From Burkholderiales bacterium (GTDB taxonomy: Bacteria > Pseudomonadota > Gammaproteobacteria > Burkholderiales > Burkholderiaceae_C): a DNA stretch of 64,000 bases. The stretch lies in NCBI GenBank assembly GCA_026932425.1, contig JAIXKN010000110.1, forward strand, positions 18,642 to 82,641. Direction: 5' to 3'. Made by a program: the position numbers and the translations under genes. The notes below the pieces were generated by a model, which searched no databases, had not been told where the DNA came from, and saw only the letters and a list, made by a program, of their open reading frames with translations. Each line of letters starts with the position of its first letter. Within the stretch, counting starts at the first letter, position 1. Positions 53,096 to 62,558 of this stretch are shown here, one piece after another.

Positions 53096-54442
53096 ATGAC
53101 CGCTGCCCAGGAACCCCTTTTTCCCGGTGAGTCCGCGCCATCGGCCTTGGCCGGCGCGCTCATGCCCGCTGCCCCGCTGGCCGAGCGGATGCGGCCGGCG
53201 AGCCTGGACGAGGTCATCGGTCAGCCGCAACTTCTGGGTCCCGGGCGGCCGCTGCGCGTCGCGATCGAGAGCGGCCGTGTGCACTCGATGATCCTCTGGG
53301 GACCGCCTGGGGTCGGGAAGACGACGCTCGCGCGGCTGCTGGCAAGGGCGATGGACGCGCAGTTCATCGTGCTCTCGGCGGTGCTGGCCGGCGTCAAGGA
53401 CATCCGCGAGGCGGTCGATGCGGCGCAGCGCGAGGCGCAGCGGGGCCGGCGCACCATCGTCTTCGTCGACGAGGTGCACCGCTTCAACAAGGCGCAGCAG
53501 GATGCCTTCCTGCCGCACGTCGAATCGGGTCTCTTCACCTTCATCGGCGCGACCACCGAGAACCCGGCCTTCGAGGTCAACTCGGCGCTGCTCTCGCGCG
53601 CGACCGTGCATGTGCTGGAGCCGCTGGCGGACGAGGACCTGGGCCGATTGCTCGCCCGCGCTCAGGCGGTGCTCGAGGCCCCTGCGCTGACGTCGGCGGC
53701 GCGCGACCTGCTCGTGGCACACGCCGACGGCGACGCGCGGCGGCTGCTCAACGCCTACGAGAGCCTGGTAGAGCTTGCCGGCAGCGGGGCGCAGGCGCTC
53801 GACGAAGCGATGCTCGAGCGCACGCTCGGCGGGCGGCTGCGGCGCTTCGACAAGGGCGGCGACGCCTTCTACGACACGATCTCGGCGCTGCACAAGGCGG
53901 TGCGCGGATCCGACCCCGATGCCGCGCTCTACTGGCTTGCGCGCATGCTCGATGGCGGTGCCGACGCGCGCTACCTCGCGCGCCGCATCGTGCGCATGGC
54001 CAGCGAGGACATCGGCCTGGCAGACCCGCGTGCGCTGCGCCTGGCGCTGGACGCGGCCGAGGTCTACGAGCGCCTGGGTTCGCCCGAAGGCGAGCTGGCG
54101 CTGGCCGAGGCGGTCGTCTTCCTCGCCGTGGCACCGAAATCGAACGCGGTCTACAAGGCCTGGGGCGCAGCGCGCGAAGCGGTTCGCAACGACGGCACGC
54201 GCCCGGTGCCCGCACGGCTGCGCAACGCGCCGACGCGCCTGGCGCGCGAGCTCGGTCACGGGCAGGGCTACCGCTACGCGCACGACGAGGAAGGCGGCTA
54301 CGCCGCCGGCGAGGACTACCTGCCCGACGGCGTGCCGGTACGGCGCTTCTACGAACCGGTGCGGCGCGGGCTCGAGCTTCGCATCGCCGAGCGCCTGGAC
54401 GAGCTGCGTGCGCTCGACCGGGCCGCCGGCAAGTCCGACTGA
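53096..54442 (+). CDS. rarA: Replication-associated recombination protein RarA
   Basis: 448 residues. AAA+ clamp-loader-like ATPase: Walker [10 protein letters not shown], Walker [24 protein letters not shown] and sensor 1 [20 protein letters not shown]. The C-terminal tetramerisation domain has [23 protein letters not shown] and [11 protein letters not shown]. It acts at stalled replication forks. ATG at 53096; upstream residues in the frame are not conserved. 83 bases after lolA. Confidence 0.95.
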   Translation: MTAAQEPLFPGESAPSALAGALMPAAPLAERMRPASLDEVIGQPQLLGPGRPLRVAIESGRVHSMILWGPPGVGKTTLARLLARAMDAQFIVLSAVLAGVKDIREAVDAAQREAQRGRRTIVFVDEVHRFNKAQQDAFLPHVESGLFTFIGATTENPAFEVNSALLSRATVHVLEPLADEDLGRLLARAQAVLEAPALTSAARDLLVAHADGDARRLLNAYESLVELAGSGAQALDEAMLERTLGGRLRRFDKGGDAFYDTISALHKAVRGSDPDAALYWLARMLDGGADARYLARRIVRMASEDIGLADPRALRLALDAAEVYERLGSPEGELALAEAVVFLAVAPKSNAVYKAWGAAREAVRNDGTRPVPARLRNAPTRLARELGHGQGYRYAHDEEGGYAAGEDYLPDGVPVRRFYEPVRRGLELRIAERLDELRALDRAAGKSD

Positions 54443-54663
54443 TCGCGGTTGCGGCCCGTCGCTGCGCGCCTTCGGCGACCCACTCGAACCGAGGGGCGGA
54501 AGGGAAATCCCGTCCCTCGGGCGCGCAGGCGCACTCCTAGAATCCGCCCCCTTGAACCCGGCCGCGGGCTCCGGCGCGTCGCTGCGCAGGGCGCTTGCGG
54601 GCCGGGTTGTTCGTGAATGAACGATGGCCCCGCCCCGCGTGGTCACCGACGGGGACGATCCTG

Positions 54664-55587
54664 ATGGAGATCTTCATCCAGCAGATCATCAACGGCCTCG
54701 TGCTCGGCAGCATGTATGCGCTGGTGGCACTGGGCTACACGATGGTCTACGGCATCATCAACCTGATCAACTTCGCGCACGGCGAAGTGCTGATGTTCGG
54801 CGCGCTCACGTGCTGGACCTTCGTCACCGCGATGGCCGATTCGGGCTGGCCGGCCTGGCTGCTGCTGATCGTGGGGCTGCTGCTGGCCATCGTGGCCTGT
54901 GCGGCGCTGAACTTCACCGTCGAGAAGCTGGCCTACCGGCCGCTGCGCAACGCGCCGCGGCTGGCGCCGCTGATCACCGCCATGGGCATGAGCCTGCTGC
55001 TGCAGACGCTGGCGATGATCATCTGGAAGCCCAACCCCAAGCCCTTCCCGCCGCTGCTGTCGGCCACGCCGATCGACCTGGGCGGCCCGGTGATCACGAT
55101 CACGCAGTGCCTGATCCTCGGGCTGACGGTGATCACGCTCACCGCGCTGATGTGGATCGTCAACCGCACCCGGCTCGGGCGCGCGATGCGCGCCACCGCC
55201 GAGAACCCGCGCGTGGCCTCGCTCATGGGCGTCAAGCCCGACTGGGTGATCTCGGCGACCTTCATCATCGGCGCGGCGCTGGCGGCCGTGGCCGGCGTCA
55301 TGTGGGCCGCCAACTACGGCACCGTGCAGCACACGATGGGCTTCCTGCCCGGCCTCAAGGCCTTCACCGCGGCCGTGCTCGGCGGCATCGGCAACCTGGC
55401 CGGCGCGGTCGTCGGCGGCGTCATGCTCGGGCTCATCGAGGCCATCGGCGCGGGCTACCTCGGCGACCTCACCGGCGGAGTGCTCGGCAGCAACTACGTC
55501 GACATCTTCGCCTTCACCGCGCTCATCCTCGTGCTCACGCTGCGGCCCTCGGGCCTGCTGGGCGAGCGCGTGGCCGACCGGGCCTGA
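54664..55587 (+). CDS. livH: Branched-chain amino acid ABC permease LivH
   Basis: 307 residues, eight or so membrane helices. Typical LivH segments: QQIINGLVLGSMYALVALGYTMVYGIINLINFAHGE, MRATAENPRVASLMGV (the EAA-like loop contacting the ATPase) and LKAFTAAVLGGIGNLAGAVVGG. It forms half of the inner-membrane channel for Leu/Ile/Val or related amides. First of livHMGF. ATG at 54664 with ggggac upstream. Confidence 0.94.
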   Translation: MEIFIQQIINGLVLGSMYALVALGYTMVYGIINLINFAHGEVLMFGALTCWTFVTAMADSGWPAWLLLIVGLLLAIVACAALNFTVEKLAYRPLRNAPRLAPLITAMGMSLLLQTLAMIIWKPNPKPFPPLLSATPIDLGGPVITITQCLILGLTVITLTALMWIVNRTRLGRAMRATAENPRVASLMGVKPDWVISATFIIGAALAAVAGVMWAANYGTVQHTMGFLPGLKAFTAAVLGGIGNLAGAVVGGVMLGLIEAIGAGYLGDLTGGVLGSNYVDIFAFTALILVLTLRPSGLLGERVADRA

Positions 55588-55603
55588 GAGCGGAGGCGAC
55601 GCG

Positions 55604-56680
55604 ATGAAGAACAAGCTGATCGTCTTCCTGCTGTGCGCGCTGGCGCTCATCGCGCTGCCGCTCTTTGCGCAGCAGTTCGGCCAGGGCTGGGTGCGCATCC
55701 TCTCGCTGGCGATGCTGTACGTGCTGCTGGCCCTGGGCCTGAACGTCGTCGTCGGCTACGCCGGGCTGCTGGACCTGGGTTACGTCGCCTTCTACGCCGT
55801 CGGTGCCTACATGTACGCGCTGATGGCCAGCCCCCACCTGGCCGAGAACTTCGAGTGGTTCACCCAGCTCTTCCCGGATGGCCTGCACACGCCGATCTGG
55901 GTCGTCGTGCCGCTGGCGGCGTTCCTCGCCGGCATCGTCGGCGTGCTGCTGGGCATCCCCGTGCTCAAGCTGCGCGGCGACTACCTGGCCATCGTCACCC
56001 TGGGCTTCGGCGAGATCATCCGCGTCTTCCTCAACAACCTCGAGTACCCCTACAACATCACCAACGGACCGCGCGGGCTGGACCGCATCGACCCGATGAA
56101 CATCGTCGGCTTCAGCTTCGGCAAGGCCATCGAGATCGGCGACTTCCGCATCCCCTCGGTGACGCTGTACTACTACCTCTTCCTCCTCCTGGTGGTGCTG
56201 AGCGTCGTCATCTGCCACCGCCTGGAAACGAGCCGCATCGGCCGCGCCTGGATGGCGATCCGCGAGGACGAGATCGCCGCCAAGGCCATGGGCATCAACA
56301 CCCGCAACATGAAGCTGCTGGCCTTCGGCATGGGGGCCACCTTCGGCGGCGTGTCGGGTGCGATGTTCGCCTCCTTCCAGGGCTTCGTCTCGCCCGAGTC
56401 GTTCACGCTGATGGAGAGCATCATGATCGTGGCCATGGTCGTGCTCGGCGGCCTGGGCCACATCCCCGGCGTGATCCTTGGCGCCGTCATGCTCGCCGCG
56501 CTGCCCGAGGTGCTGCGCTACGTGGCCGGCGACGTGCAGAACATGACCGGCGGGCGCATCGACGCGGCCATCCTGCGCCAGCTGCTGATCGCGCTGGCGA
56601 TGATCGTCATCATGCTGATGCGGCCGCGCGGGCTGTGGCCTTCGCCGGAGCACGGCAAGGCCGCGCCCTCACCGGTCTGA
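55604..56680 (+). CDS. livM: Branched-chain amino acid ABC permease LivM
   Basis: 358 residues with about ten membrane helices. It has LYVLLALGLNVVVGYAGLLDLGYVAFYAVGAY, the ATPase-contacting loop IREDEIAAKAMGINTRNMKLLAFGMGA, and VVLGGLGHIPGVILGA. It pairs with LivH to form the transmembrane path. Sixteen bases behind livH. Confidence 0.95.
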   Translation: MKNKLIVFLLCALALIALPLFAQQFGQGWVRILSLAMLYVLLALGLNVVVGYAGLLDLGYVAFYAVGAYMYALMASPHLAENFEWFTQLFPDGLHTPIWVVVPLAAFLAGIVGVLLGIPVLKLRGDYLAIVTLGFGEIIRVFLNNLEYPYNITNGPRGLDRIDPMNIVGFSFGKAIEIGDFRIPSVTLYYYLFLLLVVLSVVICHRLETSRIGRAWMAIREDEIAAKAMGINTRNMKLLAFGMGATFGGVSGAMFASFQGFVSPESFTLMESIMIVAMVVLGGLGHIPGVILGAVMLAALPEVLRYVAGDVQNMTGGRIDAAILRQLLIALAMIVIMLMRPRGLWPSPEHGKAAPSPV

Positions 56681-56695
56681 GGCGGGGGGGCGAAG

Positions 56696-57466
56696 ATGAG
56701 CGAAATCGTTCTCGACGTGCAAGGCGTCAGCAAGCGCTTCGGCGGCCTGCAGGCGCTCTCGGATGTCGGCATCCGCATCCGCCGGGGCGAGGTCTACGGC
56801 CTCATCGGACCCAACGGCGCGGGCAAGACGACCTTCTTCAACGTCATTACCGGCCTCTACACCCCCGACGGCGGCAGCTTCGCGCTCGGCGGCAAGCCCT
56901 ACAAGCCCAGCGCCGTGCACGAGGTCGCCAAGGCGGGCATCGCGCGCACCTTCCAGAACATCCGCCTCTTCCCCGAGATGACGGCGCTCGAGAACGTCAT
57001 GGTCGGCCGCCACGTGCGCACGCACTCGGGCCTCTTCGGCGCGGTGTTCAGGAGCCCCGGCTTCAAGGCCGAGGAGGCGGCCATCGCCGCACGCGCGCAG
57101 GAACTGCTGGAGTACGTGGGCATCGGCCGCTACGCCGAGTACAAGGCGCGCACCCTGTCCTACGGCGACCAGCGGCGCCTGGAGATCGCGCGGGCGCTGG
57201 CCACCGACCCGCAGCTCATTGCCCTTGACGAACCGGCCGCGGGCATGAACGCCACCGAGAAGGTCGTGCTGCGCGAGCTCATCGACCGCATCCGCCGCGA
57301 CAACCGCACCATCCTGCTCATCGAGCACGACGTCAAGCTCGTGATGGGCCTGTGCGACCGCGTCACCGTGCTGGACTACGGACAGCAGATCGCCGAAGGC
57401 ACGCCCGTGCAGGTGCAGAAGAACGAGAAGGTGATCGAGGCCTACCTCGGCCCGGGGGAACACTGA
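56696..57466 (+). CDS. livG: Branched-chain amino acid ABC ATPase LivG
   Basis: 256 residues. Walker A GPNGAGKTTFFNVI, signature LSYGDQRRLEIARALA, Walker B LIALDEPAAGMN, and the LivG-specific C-terminal extension after IEHDVKLVMGLCDRV. It powers LivHM. The stop overlaps the livF start by one base (TGATG). Confidence 0.96.
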   Translation: MSEIVLDVQGVSKRFGGLQALSDVGIRIRRGEVYGLIGPNGAGKTTFFNVITGLYTPDGGSFALGGKPYKPSAVHEVAKAGIARTFQNIRLFPEMTALENVMVGRHVRTHSGLFGAVFRSPGFKAEEAAIAARAQELLEYVGIGRYAEYKARTLSYGDQRRLEIARALATDPQLIALDEPAAGMNATEKVVLRELIDRIRRDNRTILLIEHDVKLVMGLCDRVTVLDYGQQIAEGTPVQVQKNEKVIEAYLGPGEH

Positions 57467-58179
57467 TGGCCGCCACCCTGCTGCGCGTCAAGGGCCTGAA
57501 GGTCGCCTACGGCGGCATCCAGGCCGTCAAGGGCATCGACTTCGAAGTGCACGAGGGCGAGCTGCTGAGCCTCATCGGCGCCAACGGCGCGGGCAAGACC
57601 ACGACGCTCAAGGCGCTGACCGGAACGCAGCCGGTGGCCGCCGGCGACATCGAGTACCTGGGGCGAAGCATCAAGGGCCAGGGCCCGTGGGACCTCGTCA
57701 AGCAGGGCCTCGTGATGGTGCCCGAGGGCAGGGGCACCTTCACCCGCATGTCGATCCTCGAGAACCTGCTGATGGGCGCCTTCGTTCGCCGCGATCGCGA
57801 GGTCGACGCCGACGTCGAACGCGTCTTCGAGATCTTCCCGCGCCTGAAGGAGCGCCGCCACCAGCTCGCCGGCACCATGAGCGGCGGCGAGCAGCAGATG
57901 CTGGCGATGGGCCGTGCGCTGATGGCGCGCCCCAAGCTGCTGCTGATGGACGAGCCGAGCATGGGCCTGTCGCCCATCATGGTCGACAAGATCTTCGAGG
58001 TCGTGGCCGACATCCACCAGCGCGGCACGACGATCCTGCTCGTCGAGCAGAACGCCAGCCGCGCGCTGGGTCTCGCCGACCGCGGCTACGTCATGGACTC
58101 GGGCGAAGTGACGATGGACGGCGACGCCAAGGCGCTGCTCGCCGACCCGAAGGTGCGCGCGGCCTACCTCGGCGAGTGA
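57466..58179 (+). CDS. livF: Branched-chain amino acid ABC ATPase LivF
   Basis: 237 residues. Walker A GANGAGKTTTLKAL, LivF hallmark VMVPEGRGTFTRMSILENL, signature MSGGEQQMLAMGRALM, Walker B LLMDEPSMGLSPIM. Partner ATPase of LivG. No periplasmic binding protein gene (livJ/livK type) lies within the window, so the binding protein is encoded elsewhere. Confidence 0.96.
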   Translation: MAATLLRVKGLKVAYGGIQAVKGIDFEVHEGELLSLIGANGAGKTTTLKALTGTQPVAAGDIEYLGRSIKGQGPWDLVKQGLVMVPEGRGTFTRMSILENLLMGAFVRRDREVDADVERVFEIFPRLKERRHQLAGTMSGGEQQMLAMGRALMARPKLLLMDEPSMGLSPIMVDKIFEVVADIHQRGTTILLVEQNASRALGLADRGYVMDSGEVTMDGDAKALLADPKVRAAYLGE

Positions 58180-58231
58180 GGGCTGCTATGCTGCCAAGCC
58201 GTTTCCAACCCCTGCCAACCGAGGAGATCCG

Positions 58232-59074
58232 ATGAACGCCTTCGCTGCATCTCGCATCACACTGGGCATCGCGGCAAGCGCCGCCACGGTGCTGCTCGGA
58301 GGTTGCCTGGCCACGGCACCGACGATGGGCGGCGACAAGGGCGTCGTCTCGGGCTCCGCGTCGGGCGGCGCGGCAGCCAACGAGAACACGCAACTCGAGA
58401 AGTGCGGCGAGACGCTGGGCACGATCGCCGTGGTGGAGAACCAGAACGCGCCCTGGTACTACGAGCTGCGCAACCACAGACTGGGTTCGACGGTCCCGGT
58501 GCTGCGCCTGATGATTCAGCAGAGCAACTGCTTCGTCATCGTCGAGCGCGGCGCGGCGATGCGCAACATCACGCAGGAGCGCGAACTCGCGCGCAGCGAC
58601 GAGACGCGTGCGGGCAGCAACTTCGGCAAAGGCCAGCTGGTGGCTGCCGACTACACGCTGAGCCCGGAGATCCAGTTCTCGGGCAAGACCGGCGGGGGAC
58701 GTCTCGGCAGCTTCCTGCCGGGCATCGTCGGCGCGGTGGCCGGCAGCGTCTCGCAGAACGAGGCCTCAACGACCTTGCTGCTCATCGACAACCGCTCCAG
58801 CGTGCAGATCTCCGCCTCCGAGGGGACGGCCAAGAACTTCGACTTCGGCGTCTTCGGCGCCGCCTGGGCGGGCCTGGGGGCGGCCGGCGGCGGCTATTCC
58901 AGCACGCCGCAGGGCAAGGTCATCGTGGCGGCGTTCGCCGACTCCTACAACCAGATGGTGAAGTCGCTGCGCAACTACAAGGCGCAGACCGTCAAGGGCG
59001 GCTTGGGGACCGGCGGGCGCCTGGGCGTGCAGGGCGGGCAGACTCCGGCCTCCAAGCAGATCAAGGGCAGGTGA
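58232..59074 (+). CDS. CsgG-family outer-membrane lipoprotein
   Basis: 280 residues. Lipoprotein signal with lipobox LLGGC (Cys25). The body resembles the CsgG/HfaB family: LRLMIQQSNCFVIVERGAAMRNITQERELARS, then GKGQLVAADYTLSPEIQFSGK and a Gly-rich segment. The C-terminus is Gly/Gln-rich. CsgG itself forms the curli secretion pore, but many family members have other or unknown roles. A strong ribosome site (gaggag) precedes the ATG. It is followed with a four-base overlap by a small secreted protein gene, so the two probably act together. Confidence 0.78.
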   Translation: MNAFAASRITLGIAASAATVLLGGCLATAPTMGGDKGVVSGSASGGAAANENTQLEKCGETLGTIAVVENQNAPWYYELRNHRLGSTVPVLRLMIQQSNCFVIVERGAAMRNITQERELARSDETRAGSNFGKGQLVAADYTLSPEIQFSGKTGGGRLGSFLPGIVGAVAGSVSQNEASTTLLLIDNRSSVQISASEGTAKNFDFGVFGAAWAGLGAAGGGYSSTPQGKVIVAAFADSYNQMVKSLRNYKAQTVKGGLGTGGRLGVQGGQTPASKQIKGR

Positions 59075-59577
59075 GCGCCGTGCCGAGCCGCCGCCGCGGC
59101 TGGACGCCGGCGCTGCTGGCGGCGGCGGTCGTGGTCGCCGGCGTGGGTGCGGGCCGTGCGCAGGCGCAAGAGTTCCACCTCTACCTGCTGTGTCGCGGCG
59201 ACGTCCTCGTGCAGGGCAAGAGCCGGGCCGCCCACGTGGACCTGGCGCTGCGCGACAACAACATGACGGCGCTCATCCAGCGATCGAACGTGCTGCCGGT
59301 GGGCGAACGCATGCGCTACGACGCAAGCCCCGCGCTGTACTCGATGGTCGCCAAGGCGCCGGCTCCGGGCGGCGTCGTCTTCCACGACTGGCTGCGCAGC
59401 GAGATCCTGGTCTGGTCACCGACGCTGCAGCAACTGCACACCGTGCGCCTTTCCGTCGACCGCCAGACGGCCGAACTCGAAGGCGAGATGCTCGACGGCA
59501 GGGGTGAATTGATGGGGCGCCTTCGCATGCGCTGCACCCCGAAGACGAACGACGACATCGCGACGCCGAAGTTCTAG
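59071..59577 (+). CDS. Unrecognised secreted protein coupled to the CsgG-like gene
   Basis: 168 residues. A basic start and hydrophobic segment (TPALLAAAVVVAGVGAGRAQAQ) form a signal peptide; the mature part starts near EFHLYLLCRGDV. I recognise no family. It has two cysteines (one in the opening, one near the C-terminus, MRCTPK) that could form a disulfide, and predicted mostly beta structure. GTG at 59071 overlaps the upstream stop (GTGA); a second GTG lies three codons later. A periplasmic partner of the CsgG-like lipoprotein is inference. Confidence 0.65.
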   Translation: MSAVPSRRRGWTPALLAAAVVVAGVGAGRAQAQEFHLYLLCRGDVLVQGKSRAAHVDLALRDNNMTALIQRSNVLPVGERMRYDASPALYSMVAKAPAPGGVVFHDWLRSEILVWSPTLQQLHTVRLSVDRQTAELEGEMLDGRGELMGRLRMRCTPKTNDDIATPKF

Positions 59578-59582
59578 GGTGA

Positions 59583-59600
59583 CCGCCGCTTCGGCGGATT
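59583..59600 (+). terminator. Terminator-like hairpin after the secreted-protein gene
   Basis: CCGCCG (59583-59588), loop ctt, CGGCGG (59592-59597), then attt. Short stem and short T-run; the reductase gene converges from the other side. Confidence 0.4.
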
Positions 59601-59633
59601 TCGGCGTCCGATCGACGCGCAAGCTCCGCGCGA

Positions 59634-60680
59634 TCAGCGCGCGATCGCGCCGTGCTTGTCGGCCTCGGAGGTGAAGGCGTCGGCGTAGAACTCCTCCGGC
59701 GGCAGGCCGCAGCGTTCGACGAAGTCGCGCTCGGCGGCCTGCACCATGGGCGGCGTACCGCAGGCGTAGACCTGGTGGCCGGCGAGGTCGGGGAAATCGG
59801 CCATCACCGCCTCGTGCACGAAGCCGCTGCGCCCGCTCCAGCCGTCCTCGGGCCCTGTCTCCGAGAGCACCGGCACGTAGCGCAGCCAGGGCAGGGCGGC
59901 CGCCTGCTCTTCGCACCAGTCGTGGCGGTAGAGGTCCGCGCGCCGCCGGCAGCCCCAGTAGAGCGTCGTCGGCCGCGCGATGCCCTTGTCGTGCATGTGC
60001 TGGATCATCGCCTGCACCGGCGCAAAGCCCGTGCCGCTGGCCAGCAGGATCACCGGCTTGCTGCTGTCCTCGCGCAGGAAGAAGCTGCCGAACGGGCCCT
60101 CGGCGCGCAGGATGTCGCGTTCCTTCAGCGTCGTGAAGACCTGGTCGGTGAAGAGCCCGCCGGGCATGTGGCGGACGTGCAGCTCGATGGCCGGCGGGTT
60201 GCCCAGGCGCGAGGGCGCGGTGGCCATGCTGTAGCTGCGCCGCGCGCCGTCCTTCAGGATGAACTCGATGTACTGGCCGGCGAAGAACTGGAAGCCGTGG
60301 TTGGCCGGCAGCTGCAGGCGCAGGATCGCGACGTCGCTGCTCGGACGCTCGACGCCGAGCACGCGCGTGGGCATCTTCTGCACCGGGTGCTCGCCGGCAC
60401 CGGGAACCATCTTCGCCTCGACGACGCAGTCGGTCAGCGCGCGGGCGCAGCAGGTCAGGATGAGCCCGGCCTCCTTCTCCGTCTCGGGCAGCGCCTTCTG
60501 CTGATGCGGGCCATGCACGACCTCGCCTTCGAGCAGCCGGCTCTTGCAGGAACCGCAGGCGCCGTCGCGGCAACCGTAGGGCATGCCGATGCCCTGGCGG
60601 ATCGCCGCCGCGAGGATCGGTTCGTCGTCTTCGACGGTGAAGCTGCGCCCTGCGGGCTTGAGGGTGACTTGGTGGCTCAC
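59634..60680 (-). CDS. 2Fe-2S / FAD NAD(P)H reductase (CDP-glucoseen reductase-like)
   Basis: 348 residues. The N-terminal plant-type ferredoxin domain has Cys37, Cys42, Cys45 and Cys77 (C-x4-C-x2-C-x31-C). The FNR-type part has RRSYSMATAP (FAD), LLASGTGFAPVQAMI (NAD(P)H) and YACGTPPMVQAAERDF. The arrangement is that of CDP-6-deoxy-delta-3,4-glucoseen reductase and of the reductase parts of ring oxygenases. In beta-proteobacteria such genes often stand alone, and the true electron acceptor is unclear. Start is GTG at 60680 with no good ribosome site. Divergent from the SDR gene. Confidence 0.82.
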   Translation of the reverse strand: MSHQVTLKPAGRSFTVEDDEPILAAAIRQGIGMPYGCRDGACGSCKSRLLEGEVVHGPHQQKALPETEKEAGLILTCCARALTDCVVEAKMVPGAGEHPVQKMPTRVLGVERPSSDVAILRLQLPANHGFQFFAGQYIEFILKDGARRSYSMATAPSRLGNPPAIELHVRHMPGGLFTDQVFTTLKERDILRAEGPFGSFFLREDSSKPVILLASGTGFAPVQAMIQHMHDKGIARPTTLYWGCRRRADLYRHDWCEEQAAALPWLRYVPVLSETGPEDGWSGRSGFVHEAVMADFPDLAGHQVYACGTPPMVQAAERDFVERCGLPPEEFYADAFTSEADKHGAIAR

Positions 60681-60806
60681 GTTGGGGGGCTGCAGCGAAG
60701 CGCTGCGGCGCTGGCTAGACTCGGCCTGCGATTGTGCCCGGCGCACGCGCCGGGCCTGCGCTTGCACCCACCGCGCACCCGGCCATCGGGCACCCACGAG
60801 TCGGCG

Positions 60807-61778
60807 ATGACCGTCCCCATCCGAAGCTTCCGCCGCCCGCGTCTGCTGATCATCGGCTGCGGCGACATCGGCCTGCGCGTGCTGCGCCTGCTGCAGCCGC
60901 GCTGGCGGGTCCTCGCGCTGACGTCGACGCCGCGGCGCGTCCCGGAGCTGCGCGCGGCCGGCGCGCTGCCCCTGCTCGGCGACCTCGACGATGCGGCCAC
61001 ACTCGACCGCCTGGGAGGGCTTGCCGACGCCGTCCTTCATCTGGCGCCGCCCGCGCCCGAGGGACAGAGCGACCGGCGCACGCGAAACCTCGTCCATGCG
61101 CTCGCCCGGCGCGGCGGCGTGGGTACGCTGGTCTACGTCGGCACCACCGGCGTCTACGGCGATTGCCGGGGCGAGCGCGTGGTCGAGACGCGGCCTCTGG
61201 CGCCCGCCACGGAGCGCGCGCGCCGCCGCGCCGATGCCGAGGCCGTGCTGCGCCATTACGGCCGCTGCCTCGGGATGCGCGTGAGCCTGCTGCGCGTGCC
61301 GGGGATCTATGCGCTCGACCGCCCCGGCGGCGATCCGCGGCGCCGGCTGCGATCCGGGACGCCGGTGCTGCGACGGGAGGACGACGTCTACACCGCGCAC
61401 ATCCACGCCGACGACCTGGCGTGCGCCTGCGTCGCGGCGCTGTGGCACGCGCTGCCGCAGCGCGCGCTCAACGTCGCCGACGAGAGCGAGTTGCGCATGG
61501 GCGAGTATTTCGACCTCGCCGCCGATCTGCTCGGCTGCCCTCGACCACCGCGCATCACGCGCGAGCAGGCCGTGCAGCAGCTCTCGCCGCTGCAGCTGAG
61601 CTTCATGAGCGAGTCGCGGCGCATCGACAACGCGCGCTTGCGACGGGAACTCGGCTTGCGGTTGCGCTACCCGTCGGTGGCCGACGGTCTGCGGCCGTCA
61701 CGGATCGATGAGTCGGTGAAGCCCTTCAGCGGCGCCGGCGTGCAAACGGCGCCTGCCCCCGCCAGTAGCGGATCATGA
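60807..61778 (+). CDS. NAD(P)-binding SDR / epimerase-like protein
   Basis: 323 residues. Rossmann motif LLIIGCGDIGLRVLR (GCGDIG) near the start, then YVGTTGVYGDCRGERVVE, the extended-SDR active-site region; the catalytic YxxxK is replaced, as the matching region reads RRRADAEAVLRHYG. It resembles YeeZ-type proteins of unknown substrate. ATG at 60807 (MTVPIRSFRRPR). Its 3' end overlaps the convergent rhomboid gene by 53 bases. Confidence 0.78.
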   Translation: MTVPIRSFRRPRLLIIGCGDIGLRVLRLLQPRWRVLALTSTPRRVPELRAAGALPLLGDLDDAATLDRLGGLADAVLHLAPPAPEGQSDRRTRNLVHALARRGGVGTLVYVGTTGVYGDCRGERVVETRPLAPATERARRRADAEAVLRHYGRCLGMRVSLLRVPGIYALDRPGGDPRRRLRSGTPVLRREDDVYTAHIHADDLACACVAALWHALPQRALNVADESELRMGEYFDLAADLLGCPRPPRITREQAVQQLSPLQLSFMSESRRIDNARLRRELGLRLRYPSVADGLRPSRIDESVKPFSGAGVQTAPAPASSGS

Positions 61779-62316
61779 GCCAGCCGCCCAGCATGCCGCC
61801 CAGGTGCGCAAAGTGCGCGACGCCGCTCGAACCGGAGAGCCCGAGCAGCAGCTCCAGCCCGCCGAAGATCACGACGAAGGTCTTGGCCTTCATCGGGATC
61901 GGCGGGAACAGCGGCATGATCGTCCGGTTCGGGAACAGCATGCCGAAGGCCAGCAGCAGCGCGTAGAGCGCCCCGGAGGCGCCGACGGTCGGGGCCATCG
62001 TCTGCGTGATCATCGTGAAGACGATCTGCGAGGCGGCAGCCGCCAGTGCCCCGGCAAGCAGGAAGTTGATGTAACGGCGCTGGCCCCAGAGCCGCTCGAG
62101 CTCGGAGCCGAACATCCACAGGCCGAACATGTTGAAGAACAGGTGCGTCAGGTCGCCGTGCAGGAAGGCGTAGCTCAGCACCTGCCAGGGCATGAAGCGC
62201 CCCGATTCGAGCGGCCAGAGCGCGAACCACGCGGCCAGCGGCACGAACAGCGAAACGGCGAACAGCGCCGTGCAGATCAGCATCAGCGCCTTGGTGATCG
62301 GTGGAATCGGCGGCAT
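61726..62316 (-). CDS. Rhomboid-family intramembrane serine protease
   Basis: 196 residues with six membrane helices. The catalytic serine is Ser114 in GASGALYA and the histidine His171 in AHFAHLGG; Asn62 in HLFFNMFGLW matches the oxyanion-site residue. It cleaves single-pass membrane proteins; the substrate is unknown. It lies 41 bases behind the tRNA-Leu gene on the same strand and overlaps the SDR gene end. Confidence 0.92.
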   Translation of the reverse strand: MPPIPPITKALMLICTALFAVSLFVPLAAWFALWPLESGRFMPWQVLSYAFLHGDLTHLFFNMFGLWMFGSELERLWGQRRYINFLLAGALAAAASQIVFTMITQTMAPTVGASGALYALLLAFGMLFPNRTIMPLFPPIPMKAKTFVVIFGGLELLLGLSGSSGVAHFAHLGGMLGGWLMIRYWRGQAPFARRRR

Positions 62317-62357
62317 CGGGATGGGGGGATGGGGAACCCACGCGGGTTATGAACTGC

Positions 62358-62442
62358 TGGTGCCCGGGGCCGGACTCGAACCGGCACGCCTTGCGGCGGG
62401 GGATTTTGAGTCCCCTGCGTCTACCGATTTCGCCACCCGGGC
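62358..62442 (-). tRNA. tRNA-Leu (anticodon CAA)
   Basis: 85 bases including an encoded CCA end. The acceptor stem is GCCCGGG / CCCGGGC. The anticodon stem GGGGA/UCCCC encloses loop CUCAAAA with anticodon CAA (62406-62408 on the plus strand reads ttg), for UUG codons. A long variable arm (about ccgccgcaaggcgu) makes it class II, as expected for leucine. The T-arm has GGUUCGAGUCC. Confidence 0.96.
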
Positions 62443-62558
62443 TTCGTGGGTGCTGCCGACGGCACGCATGAAGCGGAGAATTATGTCATGTGGGTTTTTG
62501 TCCGATGCCGCTTCGTGCGCGGCAGCGACAATGCGCGCACGATGCGTCGCCCTGCGCC

